Origin: Enterococcus larvae
Lineage (GTDB): Bacteria; Bacillota; Bacilli; Lactobacillales; Enterococcaceae
Direction of reading: 5' to 3'
Length of the DNA stretch: 64,000 nt
NCBI RefSeq assembly: GCF_017830045.1
Contig: NZ_JAEDXU010000013.1
Span: 46,125-110,124 of the forward strand
Part shown: in pieces, positions 8,450 to 17,423 of the stretch
Numbering within the stretch: position 1 is the stretch's first letter
How the letters are laid out: each line of letters starts with the position of its first letter
Translations under genes and position numbers: made by a program
Notes under the pieces: model-generated
Databases searched by the model: none
What the model saw: the letters and a program-made list of their open reading frames with translations, nothing else
What the model was told of the DNA's origin: nothing

Positions 8450-9268
8450 ATGTTCAAAATTGGAGAATTCTCAAAATTATCAAATACCACGGTACGTACC
8501 TTAAGACATTATGAGAAAATAGGTTTAATGCTGCCAACGACTATTGATCAGCAGTCAGGCTACCGCTTCTATGGAGCAAATCAAATAGGCACAATAAATA
8601 AAATCAAGATGCTTCAGCAAATTGGTTTATCTCTTGAGACGATCAAGGAGATCATTGAAAAGCAGCAAGCAGATATTCTGAATTACTATTATGAAATCAA
8701 AGAAAATGAGCTTCAGCAGGAAATGGAAGCATTACAAAAGAAAAAAGAAATGATTAGGCAATTGCAAAAACAATTGAAAGAAGGAAATAATATGGAGAAA
8801 TATAATGTAGTATTAAAAACAATACCGATAAGAAGGGTAATCAGTGTGAGAAAAGTCATCCCTACATTTCAAGATGAAGGGATGCTTTGGGGACTGCTGC
8901 AAGAAGAAGTCAAGAACAGTGGGGCCAAAATTGTTCCAGGAACATTGGGTGTGAGTCTATATCATGATAAAGAGTATAAAGAAACTGATGTGGATGTTGA
9001 AGTACAATTGGAAGTTGACGGAGATTACAAAGATGGAGAAGCTGCTTCATTCTTTGAGGCACCGGAATATAATATAGCTTCTGTTACCTTCAGTGGAAAC
9101 TTTGATCAAATGCCTCAAATATCTCAAGCGTTGGGAGCATGGATTGAAGCGAACGACTATCATGTTTCCGGACCAATGATCAATATCTCTCATGTTTCTC
9201 CTGCACAGGACCCTAATCCTGAAAATTGGGTCACTGAGGCATCGTTTGTTGTGTCATTAATAAAATAA
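8450..9268 (+). CDS. MerR-family regulator with GyrI-like effector-binding domain
   Basis: 272 residues. The N-terminal MerR winged helix begins MFKIGEFSKLSNTTVRTLRH and continues with YYEKIGL-type and GYRFYG wings. A dimerisation coiled coil follows (about 80-118), rich in Glu, Gln and Lys. The C-terminal GyrI/AraC-type ligand-binding domain (about 120-272) carries VVLKTIPIRRVISVRKVIP. Such regulators sense amphipathic drugs or other small molecules and activate target promoters. No transporter gene is adjacent; the nearest downstream genes are the WxL locus. It is preceded by a MerR-type promoter and followed by a strong terminator. Confidence 0.88.
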   Translation: MFKIGEFSKLSNTTVRTLRHYEKIGLMLPTTIDQQSGYRFYGANQIGTINKIKMLQQIGLSLETIKEIIEKQQADILNYYYEIKENELQQEMEALQKKKEMIRQLQKQLKEGNNMEKYNVVLKTIPIRRVISVRKVIPTFQDEGMLWGLLQEEVKNSGAKIVPGTLGVSLYHDKEYKETDVDVEVQLEVDGDYKDGEAASFFEAPEYNIASVTFSGNFDQMPQISQALGAWIEANDYHVSGPMINISHVSPAQDPNPENWVTEASFVVSLIK

Positions 9269-9295
9269 AAGACTATATAGTAGAAATAAAAAATG

Positions 9296-9346
9296 AATCC
9301 CTAAGCATTTTCTTTAATAAAAAAGAAGGTGCTTGGGGATTTATTT
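9296..9346 (+). terminator. terminator after the merR-type gene
   Basis: A long 19-bp stem with a few G-U pairs (9296-9314 with 9323-9341) and an 8-nt loop, followed by a T-rich segment. Confidence 0.85.
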
Positions 9347-9826
9347 GTGCGTGAATATCTGGTGAATGTTAGAAAATTATTGTTAATTAATCGTTGAATA
9401 TATCACTGTAAATCAATTATATCGTAAAAGTAATATCTATAATAGTTATATGCACCTGACATTTCTCTTGTATTTTTATTATTTCTCTTATATATATCGA
9501 AAAACAAATTTTTTGTATATTTATTGTGTTATAGAAATTATTGAATAAATCAAATAAACCTTATTGCTGCTAGGTTTCTTTAATGATAAAAAATCAATAT
9601 TTGTATTTTTATCAAAAATTTTGTTTTTCTAACAAAAAAGTGAGAAGAAATAGTATAGACTTTTAAAAATATTTGATATAAAATTCATTTGTATTAATAA
9701 AAAGATATATTTGGTTGCAGGAAATAAATTTGTTTTTAATTTTTGTGAACTGAATTTAAGAAATGTCTAATATTTAAAAAATCAAAAGCACTTACCACTT
9801 AGTAATTTAAGTTTAAGGAGGCAAAC
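9347..9826 (+). other. AT-rich intergenic region upstream of the WxL locus
   Basis: About 480 bp of very AT-rich DNA without a credible ORF. It probably holds the promoter and operator of the WxL regulator gene; a TATAAA-like -10 candidate lies near 9676. An AAGGAGG ribosome site precedes the ATG at 9827. The base composition is clearly more AT-rich than the flanking genes, which may mark a junction of the inserted block. Confidence 0.5.
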
Positions 9827-10546
9827 ATGGATAAAAAGAGTGTAAATACGGGGATCATTTCGTTGTCAGCGAATTTGGCTGAACCTTATTCAGAAGAGTT
9901 GATGAAACATAACATGAATGTTATGCCCCTTACAATGGAAAATTTCGAACAGTACATAGACCAACTGGATGCAGTCATTATCAGAGAAAACGCAGAGCAG
10001 GACGTTAGGCATACCTGTCAGCTCTTGGTAAAAATAAAAGAAAGCTCAGATGCTTTTGTCTGGGTATTCTCACCCAATACAGCTGTGTCCATGCGGATAG
10101 TTTATCTTCAATTAGGTGCTGTCGGAGTTATATCTGACGAGTGTAAGGCAGATGAGCTTCATCTAATCATTTCAAACAGTGTTCAAAAAAGAAAAAACAC
10201 GAAACATATAAATGATGAATCAGATGATGAACGATTGAATGAAAAAGATCAAAGTAGAAGCCTTGTTGAACTGAACCAAAGAAATTCCAGTGTGCGAATT
10301 GATGGCAAGAAAGAAATTCCTTTAACAAAACTTGAGTATCGAGCAATTGATTTCTTCTATAAGAATATGAACAATGCGGTTACTTATCAGGAAATATTCG
10401 AAGCTGTCTGGGAAAAGGAATTCGACAACAAGAATTATCGTGTAGCGAATCTTATTTTTCATTTAAGAGAAAAAATTGAAAAGGATGCCTCAAATCCAAT
10501 CCTTATCCAAACGGTCCGCTCCAAAGGATACATGCTGGCTGAGTAA
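9827..10546 (+). CDS. winged-helix regulator with degenerate receiver-like domain
   Basis: 239 residues. The C-terminal part (about 150-239) is an OmpR/PhoB-type winged helix: LTKLEYRAIDFFYKN, then ANLIFHLREKIEKD and IQTVRSKGYMLAE. The N-terminal 120 residues have the alternating hydrophobic-strand pattern of a receiver (DAVIIREN, AFVWVFSPN, LGAVGVISDE) but lack a recognisable phospho-acceptor Asp and acidic pocket. Phosphorylation by a histidine kinase is therefore unlikely, and no kinase gene is adjacent. As the first gene of the WxL locus it probably controls it. Confidence 0.8.
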   Translation: MDKKSVNTGIISLSANLAEPYSEELMKHNMNVMPLTMENFEQYIDQLDAVIIRENAEQDVRHTCQLLVKIKESSDAFVWVFSPNTAVSMRIVYLQLGAVGVISDECKADELHLIISNSVQKRKNTKHINDESDDERLNEKDQSRSLVELNQRNSSVRIDGKKEIPLTKLEYRAIDFFYKNMNNAVTYQEIFEAVWEKEFDNKNYRVANLIFHLREKIEKDASNPILIQTVRSKGYMLAE

Positions 10547-10547
10547 G

Positions 10548-10601
10548 CTGTCAGTCATGGCGGTTCCTTTGACGAGGAGTGACGGTGACAGAAAGCAAAG
10601 G
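10548..10601 (+). promoter_or_regulatory. possible pseudoknot between the regulator and the first WxL gene
   Basis: Two interleaved 6-bp complementary pairs are present: CTGTCA (10548-10553) with TGACAG (10586-10591), and CCTTTG (10566-10571) with CAAAGG (10596-10601). The order is that of an H-type pseudoknot in the RNA leading into the large WxL gene. Function is unproven. Confidence 0.3.
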
Positions 10602-10742
10602 TATTTCATTTTCTAACAATGGATAGACACAGGGGAAAACACAATATGAAATCCTGGATTTATCACGTAGTCAAGAAAATTGAAATAAATGTATTTCTGT
10701 TGAAAGACAGGATACACAAATATTGAGGAAAGGAGGAGAAAA

Positions 10743-13700
10743 ATGAAAATTAGAAAAAAGGCTTCCGTTTTATTAACGCTGGCGATTGCTTTTTCATTAG
10801 TATTTGCAGTTTTCTTCAATTCAGTAACGAGTATCAAGGCAAATGAAACTGAAACCAGCACAACTGAAACCAGTACCACTGAAATCAGCACGACCGATAA
10901 CAGCACCGTCGAGAGTACTCAAACGTTTGATCCTTCATCAGAATTGACAGGCTTGCCTGAAACCGAGGATGATTTGAGAGCGAAAGATGAGATAACTGTA
11001 GACGAAATGTCCGCTTACATGGATGGTACAGCGTATCAATCTCCTTTAGCCAGAGCAAATGGGAAAATTACAGGAGGCATGACACAAGCAGAGTATAATG
11101 CACAGTATTCAGCGTTGAATCAGGAGCAAAACGATGCATGGAATGCGAAATACAATTTCCGTCCAGAAACCAATGTCGTGCGTGTTAACGATTGGACAAC
11201 ATTTAGAGCGGCGTTTGAAAATAACGCAGTGTCTAAAATTATTATTGAAGCTGATATTTATTATGGTACAAGTATCAGAATTTCCAGAACAGAATCAATC
11301 GAAATAGATGGTCAAGGCCATTTGTTGGAAATGAGAAACGGCTCTCTTAATGTAGACGGTCTGACTTCTCTTGCCAATTTTGGGAAGGCATTTTCTGATG
11401 TTCCGGTATTTCACATGCATGACCTTCAGATTGCCAATAACACTGGGTATGGAGCAGTCGAAGGAAACCTTTCGAATGCGTGGGCTTTTGTCAACGGTAA
11501 CGGTCAAAGGAATTCCAATCGTAGATTATGGAATTACCGTATAGGGAATATCTATACACCTTACGATGCTAGCCAAACAAATAATAACCAACGTGTGGGC
11601 GGACGTTTGATAAATGCAGAATTATCAGAAATCAGCGTCTGGGGTTACAACACGGTTGTGACTGGTGCAGAAAACTTCTATACAGGCGGTATGACTTTTG
11701 AACCAAATTCGTTCTATAAAGGAACGAATGCAGAATATGATTATTCAGTAATTTGGTTTATGGATCTTCCTACTGCAGCTCAGGCTGTTGATGCGACTGG
11801 AACAAGAACATTTGATGTTGGTGAAGGAAGCTTTGTCTACCTGAACTACACTGCAAATGGAACTAACTATCCTGCTGTTTATGAAAACTGGGATTCAATG
11901 ACTATCGGGAAAAATGCTACCTACAATGCAAATATGCCGGGAAGTGCCGTTTATTTCAATAAGGATTATGCGACATTTACCGCTGAAGAAGGCTCGACTG
12001 TCAACTTGCTTTCTCGTAGGGGGAGTCAACCGACAGTTCGTTTCCAGGCGGTCAATTCAACGAGTGGAGGTCAGAGTAATCCGACAAACACGAAGTTTGA
12101 AATGAAGCCGAAATCCAATTTGTTTGTTGTTGGATCTAACAGCGGTGGCGTGATTTCGTATGGAACCTTAGGGACTCGAGCTACAGGTGTACAATTTATT
12201 TTAGATAATCCTAATACATTTGATATTAGGAACACATTTAATAGTACAACAACGACCAATGCATTTCTTGCAGACGGTACAAACAATAGAGGATCACACA
12301 GTTTCATCATTAAGGATTCAGACATCTCAATTTGGAATAACAGCACGAACATAGACGGTTCTCCTACATATGATTATCAGAATGTAGAGAACTTTACTGT
12401 GACTAATGCTTCATCAAATGGTGGTGTGACAAGTACAGATGCAGATCTTGCGAGTCAATTTATCCGACCAAATTTCAAACGGATTTCTGGGATGAATAGT
12501 GATCCAGAGTTGATTTGGACACCCGTGACAGATGCTGATTATTCTCAGAGATCACAAATCTTACTGGGGTATACAGCTGTCGGGGGAAGCGATCCATTCG
12601 ATCCGAATGGGGATGCTTATGTCAAACCAGTCTATGCAGATGCGGTACGTAAAGCGTATGTTGATTACACAGATACATTAGGTAATACGTATACTGGTGT
12701 GAGTGGAGCTGATAATTACGTTCACTGGTTAAAGGCTGATCATGCAACAGCTGGATTCCAAATTGCCGGTCAGGACATGAAGGGAACACCGTACAAGGCT
12801 TCTCTTGTTGGTGGGGTGTTGACACCTTATCGATCGGGAGTTGAAACGCCAACGACTGTTCTTGATGTGACTCCGCCGGAACCAGCAACGCTAACTGGCG
12901 GCAGATTGACGAATGCAACGAAACAGCTTAAGGCAGAAAATCTTGAGCCGAATGCAAAAGTCCTTCTTTCTATTGACGGTGCTGCTGCAATAGCTGCTGG
13001 TACTGTAGAGGCTGATGGAACATGGACGTATAACCTATCTGGCTATTTGGCTACAGGGCAAACTGTGACTATTTATCTTCAAGATAGTGCTGCAAGAATT
13101 GATGCTGAAATCGCTGCGCAATTGATGGTACCAACATTGCCAACAACACACACAGTAGATGGAAATATCAATCCATATCCAAACAGCGTTACGTATAGTG
13201 ATGCAACATTCCAACCAGCTATACGATATACAGTGGAAGATGTAATACCAGTTCCTACTTTGAGAAAAGGCGTGACATCAAGTGCAGGCGATAGTGTTTC
13301 TGTTGGTGATACAGTGACTTACAGCTTGACAGCTACGAATACAAAAGCCGGTTCAGAAAACTGGGGAAATGTTGTATTGGAAGATACACTGCCAGATGGA
13401 CTGGACTTTGACGAAGCGAATCATGGTATCACAATCACCTTGTACAATGCATCGGAAACACCGGGAACTGATCCTGGTACACCAATCACTGTTGATGCTG
13501 ACAGCTTTGAATACAATGAAAGTACTCGTCTGTTGACAATCAATGTGGGAAATATTCCAGCATTGAATAAAGTCGTTGCGACTTTTGACATGAAGGCAGT
13601 CAGCGCTTCAGAAGATGACATCTTAAATAAAGCATTCGCTAAAGGGGATTCTCCTCAGGAAGCAACCTTTGTTGAGGGCGGAACTGTTGTTGGTCCATTC

Positions 13701-14174
13701 ATTTCTCTGGAAGCAGAATCCAATGAAATTGGTCTGCCAGGTGGAGAATTATATGGTGGATTGACCTTTGTTTCAGCACCAACAACGATTGACTTTGGGG
13801 TTCAGGCAGTTAAAACGTCTGTTCAACGAATCAATCAACCAACCTCTATGACCGGTGATCTAGCCGTTCAGGACACACGGAGAACTCGCAGTCAGTGGAA
13901 GCTGATGGCGAAGATAACCAGTGACCTGAGTAACGGAACAGACACTGTCACAGATGCATTGATCTATGTGTACAACGGAAACGATGTGGTCTTAGATTCC
14001 AGTTCACAAGAAGTGGCTAAAAATACCAATTCTGATACTGAAGTATACAAAATCAATGACAGCTGGTCAGAGAGCGGTGACGGCTTGAAGCTGGAAACCA
14101 AAATCGGTGCCGTACAATCGATTGGTGACTATGTAGGCGTTATTACATGGGAACTAGTGGATGCACCACTTTAA
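10743..14174 (+). CDS. large WxL-domain surface protein with DUF11-like repeat
   Basis: 1143 residues. An N-terminal signal peptide (about 1-32) is followed by a Thr/Ser/Glu-rich stretch with near repeats of ETSTTE (about 35-60). A long Asn/Thr-rich central region (about 140-600) has the look of a beta-helix or pectate-lyase-like adhesin fold. A DUF11-type domain follows (about 836-945; VGDTVTYSLTATNT, LEDTLPDGLDF). The C-terminal WxL domain (about 985-1143) carries the first motif QWKLMAKI near 1050 and the second YVGVITWEL near 1130. WxL domains bind peptidoglycan and DUF916 partners non-covalently, so this is a secreted wall-attached protein, probably adhesive. The start follows AAAGGAGGAG. 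Confidence 0.9.
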   Translation: MKIRKKASVLLTLAIAFSLVFAVFFNSVTSIKANETETSTTETSTTEISTTDNSTVESTQTFDPSSELTGLPETEDDLRAKDEITVDEMSAYMDGTAYQSPLARANGKITGGMTQAEYNAQYSALNQEQNDAWNAKYNFRPETNVVRVNDWTTFRAAFENNAVSKIIIEADIYYGTSIRISRTESIEIDGQGHLLEMRNGSLNVDGLTSLANFGKAFSDVPVFHMHDLQIANNTGYGAVEGNLSNAWAFVNGNGQRNSNRRLWNYRIGNIYTPYDASQTNNNQRVGGRLINAELSEISVWGYNTVVTGAENFYTGGMTFEPNSFYKGTNAEYDYSVIWFMDLPTAAQAVDATGTRTFDVGEGSFVYLNYTANGTNYPAVYENWDSMTIGKNATYNANMPGSAVYFNKDYATFTAEEGSTVNLLSRRGSQPTVRFQAVNSTSGGQSNPTNTKFEMKPKSNLFVVGSNSGGVISYGTLGTRATGVQFILDNPNTFDIRNTFNSTTTTNAFLADGTNNRGSHSFIIKDSDISIWNNSTNIDGSPTYDYQNVENFTVTNASSNGGVTSTDADLASQFIRPNFKRISGMNSDPELIWTPVTDADYSQRSQILLGYTAVGGSDPFDPNGDAYVKPVYADAVRKAYVDYTDTLGNTYTGVSGADNYVHWLKADHATAGFQIAGQDMKGTPYKASLVGGVLTPYRSGVETPTTVLDVTPPEPATLTGGRLTNATKQLKAENLEPNAKVLLSIDGAAAIAAGTVEADGTWTYNLSGYLATGQTVTIYLQDSAARIDAEIAAQLMVPTLPTTHTVDGNINPYPNSVTYSDATFQPAIRYTVEDVIPVPTLRKGVTSSAGDSVSVGDTVTYSLTATNTKAGSENWGNVVLEDTLPDGLDFDEANHGITITLYNASETPGTDPGTPITVDADSFEYNESTRLLTINVGNIPALNKVVATFDMKAVSASEDDILNKAFAKGDSPQEATFVEGGTVVGPFISLEAESNEIGLPGGELYGGLTFVSAPTTIDFGVQAVKTSVQRINQPTSMTGDLAVQDTRRTRSQWKLMAKITSDLSNGTDTVTDALIYVYNGNDVVLDSSSQEVAKNTNSDTEVYKINDSWSESGDGLKLETKIGAVQSIGDYVGVITWELVDAPL

Positions 14175-14193
14175 CAGAGAGGACGTATAACGA

Positions 14194-14562
14194 ATGAAAA
14201 AGAAACACTTCTTACACTATCTTGTACTGCTCTCTGTTGGGGTATTTCTGACTGGTGTTCCAATGTCCTCTTGGGCAATGGAAGGCGGTCAGGTGGGGCA
14301 GCAAGGAGTGATCGAGTTCTATGTAGACAGTACAGAACCTTCTGAGAGCTCAACAACCGAACCTCCAGTCGCTTCTTCGACAGAAGAACCGCCAACAAGT
14401 ACGACAACTTCCTCATCGGCTGTAGTTCAAAAGCCGGCAGGAAAGTATCCCAGTACTGGTGAAGTCGTTCAACGCTCGTTGATGTTGAGCGGAGCGGCAG
14501 TGATTGCTCTTGTCTTGTTGTTCTTCGTGATGAAAAAACGAAAAGAAAAGAGGGAGTCATAA
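14194..14562 (+). CDS. small LPxTG-like (YPSTG) wall-anchored protein of the WxL locus
   Basis: 122 residues: signal peptide (about 1-29, ending SSWA), a Ser/Thr/Glu/Pro-rich stalk, then KYPSTGE (about 89-95), a hydrophobic helix (about 100-116) and the tail KKRKEKRES. This is the layout of a sortase substrate, but the canonical Leu of LPxTG is Tyr. Small LPxTG proteins are a regular member of WxL/csc clusters (the CscD type). The stop codon overlaps the next start (TAATG), implying translational coupling to the following WxL gene. Confidence 0.85.
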   Translation: MKKKHFLHYLVLLSVGVFLTGVPMSSWAMEGGQVGQQGVIEFYVDSTEPSESSTTEPPVASSTEEPPTSTTTSSSAVVQKPAGKYPSTGEVVQRSLMLSGAAVIALVLLFFVMKKRKEKRES

Positions 14563-15356
14563 TGAAAAAAGCCTTTAGGCTGTTATGTACAGCCGGACTT
14601 CTGACTGCTTTTCTATCTGGGACACAGGCATTTGCAGAGGCAGACAAGCTGGATTCTAACGGAAACATTACGTTTGAACGAAGCTTGCAGCCGCCAATCA
14701 TTGTTGATCCGGAGAATCCTGAAACGCCGGTCGATCCGGGAGAAACCCCATCAACCGATGGCTATCTCCGCTTGGACTTTGTGCCAAGGCTGGATTTCGG
14801 CAGAAACAGGGTATCTGATAAGGATCAGGCGTATGAAGTCAATGCGCAGCTGTTTCACAGCGACACCAATGCACGTGGGAATTATGTGCAGGTAACAGAC
14901 AGTCGCGCCACAGGCGCAGGTTGGACGTTACAGGTTCGTCAGGAAACGAATTTTACTTCTGTAGAGAATTCTGAAGACATCTTGAAGGGTGCATTCTTAT
15001 CTTTTGATAAAGCATGGGCAAATTCCATCATGGATCAAAAGTACGCACCCAGCTTTCAACAGGATGTGATCGAATTAGATAAGATCGGGATGACGTATGA
15101 TGTGGCCACTGCGAAGCAGGGCACAGGCTACGGCACTTGGCTGATCGCCTTCGGTGCTTCAGAAGAAAATACTGCTGGTTTAGCGTCAACTCTGACACCG
15201 TTGGTGGATGAGAGCGGCAATGCCGTGATGGATGCGACCTTCAACAAGCAGGTATACAAGAACAGTGCCATCACCTTTTTCGTACCCGGTTCGGTGGAAA
15301 AGAAACCAGTACACTATCAAACGGTGCTAACTTGGATCATTGCCGAGTTACCATAA
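14562..15356 (+). CDS. WxL-domain surface protein
   Basis: 264 residues: signal peptide (about 1-25, ending AFAEA), then the phrase LDSNGNITFE and a Pro-rich VDPENPETPVDPGE linker typical of small WxL proteins. The WxL domain carries GWTLQVRQE (first motif) and the C-terminal YQTVLTWIIAELP (second motif). It is expected to be secreted and bound to peptidoglycan without covalent linkage, in complex with the DUF916/DUF3324 protein coded downstream. It overlaps the preceding gene by one base. Confidence 0.9.
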   Translation: MKKAFRLLCTAGLLTAFLSGTQAFAEADKLDSNGNITFERSLQPPIIVDPENPETPVDPGETPSTDGYLRLDFVPRLDFGRNRVSDKDQAYEVNAQLFHSDTNARGNYVQVTDSRATGAGWTLQVRQETNFTSVENSEDILKGAFLSFDKAWANSIMDQKYAPSFQQDVIELDKIGMTYDVATAKQGTGYGTWLIAFGASEENTAGLASTLTPLVDESGNAVMDATFNKQVYKNSAITFFVPGSVEKKPVHYQTVLTWIIAELP

Positions 15357-15391
15357 ATAAAACACACACACAATACTAGGAGGAAACACAC

Positions 15392-16198
15392 ATGAAATTG
15401 AAAACATTATGTTCAGCAGCATTAGTAGCAACAGTATTATTCGGATCGGCATCAGCAGCATTCGCTGAAGACGGCGACGCAACAAAATTAACAAGTAACG
15501 GAACAATCACTTACGAAGAGGACAACACACCAAATCCTCCAGTCGATCCAGAAAATCCAGAAGAGCCAGTAGACCCAACTGAACCAGTTGTACCTAACCC
15601 AGATGGCGGACCATTGGCTGTTGATGCGGTAACAAACTTGAGCTTCATGACTCAAAAAGCAGTAACAACTGACCAAACATACTTTGCAAAACAAATCGAA
15701 GTATTCAAAGAAGGCGTTTCTGATGGTACTCGTGGTAACTACGTACAAGTAACTGACAAACGTTTGGCTTCACCAACTAACCCTCGTACTGGTTGGACAC
15801 TGAAAGCTAAAATGTCACAACAATTCCAAGCATCAGCTACTGACCAATTAGGTGGAGCTACATTGACTTTCACAAATCCTTACATTGCTGGAGCTGGAGC
15901 TGACGCTCAAAAACCAGTATTAGGCGCATCTGCAAGTAACTTCACTTTAGATGAATCTGGAAATGAAGTTGAAGTAATGAGCGCAGCTGACGGAACAACA
16001 GGTTTCGGTACTTGGACAATTGAATTTGGTTCAAGCGCAGGCGTAAACGGAGCAGACGATACTACAGGTATTCCAAATGCAACAGACGCTAACCTTATCG
16101 AAAACGGATCTATTTCACTATTCGTACCAGGTAGCACTGTGAAAACTGCATCTACTTACACTGGTAAAGTATTGTGGACAATCGAGGCTGGTATCTAA
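15392..16198 (+). CDS. WxL-domain surface protein, highly expressed codon usage
   Basis: 268 residues, built like its neighbour: signal peptide ending AFAEDG, LTSNGTITYEEDN, Pro-rich PVDPENPEEPVDPTEP linker, GWTLKAKMS as first WxL motif and YTGKVLWTIEAGI at the C-terminus. Codon choice is biased (AAC, CGT, GGT, ACA, GTA dominate) and resembles the ribosomal protein genes at the end of the window more than the flanking WxL genes. This suggests it is the abundant structural member of the locus. It has its own AGGAGG ribosome site 35 bp after the previous stop, and a terminator-like hairpin follows. Confidence 0.92.
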   Translation: MKLKTLCSAALVATVLFGSASAAFAEDGDATKLTSNGTITYEEDNTPNPPVDPENPEEPVDPTEPVVPNPDGGPLAVDAVTNLSFMTQKAVTTDQTYFAKQIEVFKEGVSDGTRGNYVQVTDKRLASPTNPRTGWTLKAKMSQQFQASATDQLGGATLTFTNPYIAGAGADAQKPVLGASASNFTLDESGNEVEVMSAADGTTGFGTWTIEFGSSAGVNGADDTTGIPNATDANLIENGSISLFVPGSTVKTASTYTGKVLWTIEAGI

Positions 16199-16239
16199 TT
16201 TATTAGATAAACAGTAACGAAATAAATAAGTAATAGACT

Positions 16240-16280
16240 GGGCACTAGTTCTGTCAATCGAATTAGTGCCCTGTTTTTTT
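16240..16280 (+). terminator. intra-operon terminator or attenuator
   Basis: An 11-bp stem (16240-16250 with 16261-16271, one G-U) followed by TGT7. It lies between the highly biased WxL gene and the DUF916 gene, with the next start only 18 bp downstream and no clear new promoter. Partial read-through would give excess WxL protein relative to the membrane anchor. Confidence 0.75.
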
Positions 16281-16297
16281 GAGAGGAAGGACAGCTT

Positions 16298-17386
16298 ATG
16301 AAGAAGCACATCAAACAGTGGCTGCTTTTACTGGCAGTATTAAGCATTAGTTTTATTTTCAGTATCCCTACATATGCAGAAGAAGGAGAAACGGCAACTT
16401 CTCAAGCAGCAGAAGAAGCCAGCGGCTTTACATATCAAGTACAGTTTCCAGAGAATCAACGAAGTGAGAGTGGTTATTTTGACCTGAGAATGGCGCCAGG
16501 GCAGCAGCAGACAGTCGAGATCCTATTGAAGAATCACGGAAAAGAAGAATTGACGGTGAATGTGGGCTTGAACGGTGCTCGGACCAACCCCAACGGGGTC
16601 ATTGAATACGGCCCAACGAAGTTGGAAGCCGATGCCTCAATGAAATATGAATTTACCGATATCGTCAAAGGACCGGAATCGGTGACATTGGCTCCGGGAG
16701 AAGAGAAGAGCTTGCCCTTGGAAATCACGATGCCGGAAGCTTCTTTTGACGGCATGATTTTAGGCGGTATCCAACTTCAGCGCCAATCAAACGATGAAGA
16801 GAATGAAGCGGATCAAGGCATGATGATCATTAATGAATATGCCTATGTGGTAGCGATGGTCCTAAATGAAACAGATACAGAAATCGCACCGGATCTGTCC
16901 TTTATCAAGGCGTATGCCAGTCAACCGAACTACCGAAACTCGATTGTTATCGACTTGGGTAATATCGTTGCAGCACCAATCAAAGGAATGACCGTGGAAG
17001 CGCAAATCATGGGCGAAACCAGCGATACTGTGCTGTATGACGCGAAGAAGCTGAACATGAACATGGCGCCGAATACAGTATTGAATTTCCCTGTTAGTAT
17101 GGGGAGTGATGCCATGAAGGCGGGGAAATACCGTGCGCACGTGGTAGCGACATTAGGCGACCAAAAATGGGAATGGACCGAATCCTTTGAAATCACCAAA
17201 GAACAAGCAGACAAGTTCAATAGAGAAGCCGTCGGCTTGGTGCAGGAACAAGGCCTCGACTGGCAGCTGATTGCCATGATCGTCGGTGGTGTGGTTGCCG
17301 CGGTGGTGGTGATCTTCCTGATCATTCACTTTGTGGGTAAAAATAAGAAAAAGAACAGTAAGAAAAATAGAAAAAAGAAAAAGTAA
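16298..17386 (+). CDS. DUF916/DUF3324 WxL-protein anchor (peptidoglycan- and WxL-binding)
   Basis: 362 residues: signal peptide (about 1-28), DUF916 domain (about 42-160; FTYQVQFPENQ, GYFDLRMAPGQQQTVEILLKN, SFDGMILGGIQL), DUF3324 domain (about 170-300), a transmembrane helix (about 325-348), then a 14-residue tail of almost only Lys, Asn and Arg. In this family DUF916 binds peptidoglycan and DUF3324 binds WxL partners, so the protein tethers the WxL proteins to membrane and wall. It sits downstream of the terminator-like hairpin and has its own GAGAGGAAGG ribosome site. Confidence 0.93.
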   Translation: MKKHIKQWLLLLAVLSISFIFSIPTYAEEGETATSQAAEEASGFTYQVQFPENQRSESGYFDLRMAPGQQQTVEILLKNHGKEELTVNVGLNGARTNPNGVIEYGPTKLEADASMKYEFTDIVKGPESVTLAPGEEKSLPLEITMPEASFDGMILGGIQLQRQSNDEENEADQGMMIINEYAYVVAMVLNETDTEIAPDLSFIKAYASQPNYRNSIVIDLGNIVAAPIKGMTVEAQIMGETSDTVLYDAKKLNMNMAPNTVLNFPVSMGSDAMKAGKYRAHVVATLGDQKWEWTESFEITKEQADKFNREAVGLVQEQGLDWQLIAMIVGGVVAAVVVIFLIIHFVGKNKKKNSKKNRKKKK

Positions 17387-17423
17387 CCGAAGCAGACTGG
17401 TTTGGTGAGAAAGGAGGAGCAAA

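Noticed and set aside
14171..14701. 176-codon minus-strand ORF across the LPxTG-like and WxL genes
   Set aside because: Shadow ORF produced by low-complexity Ser/Thr codons on the other strand.
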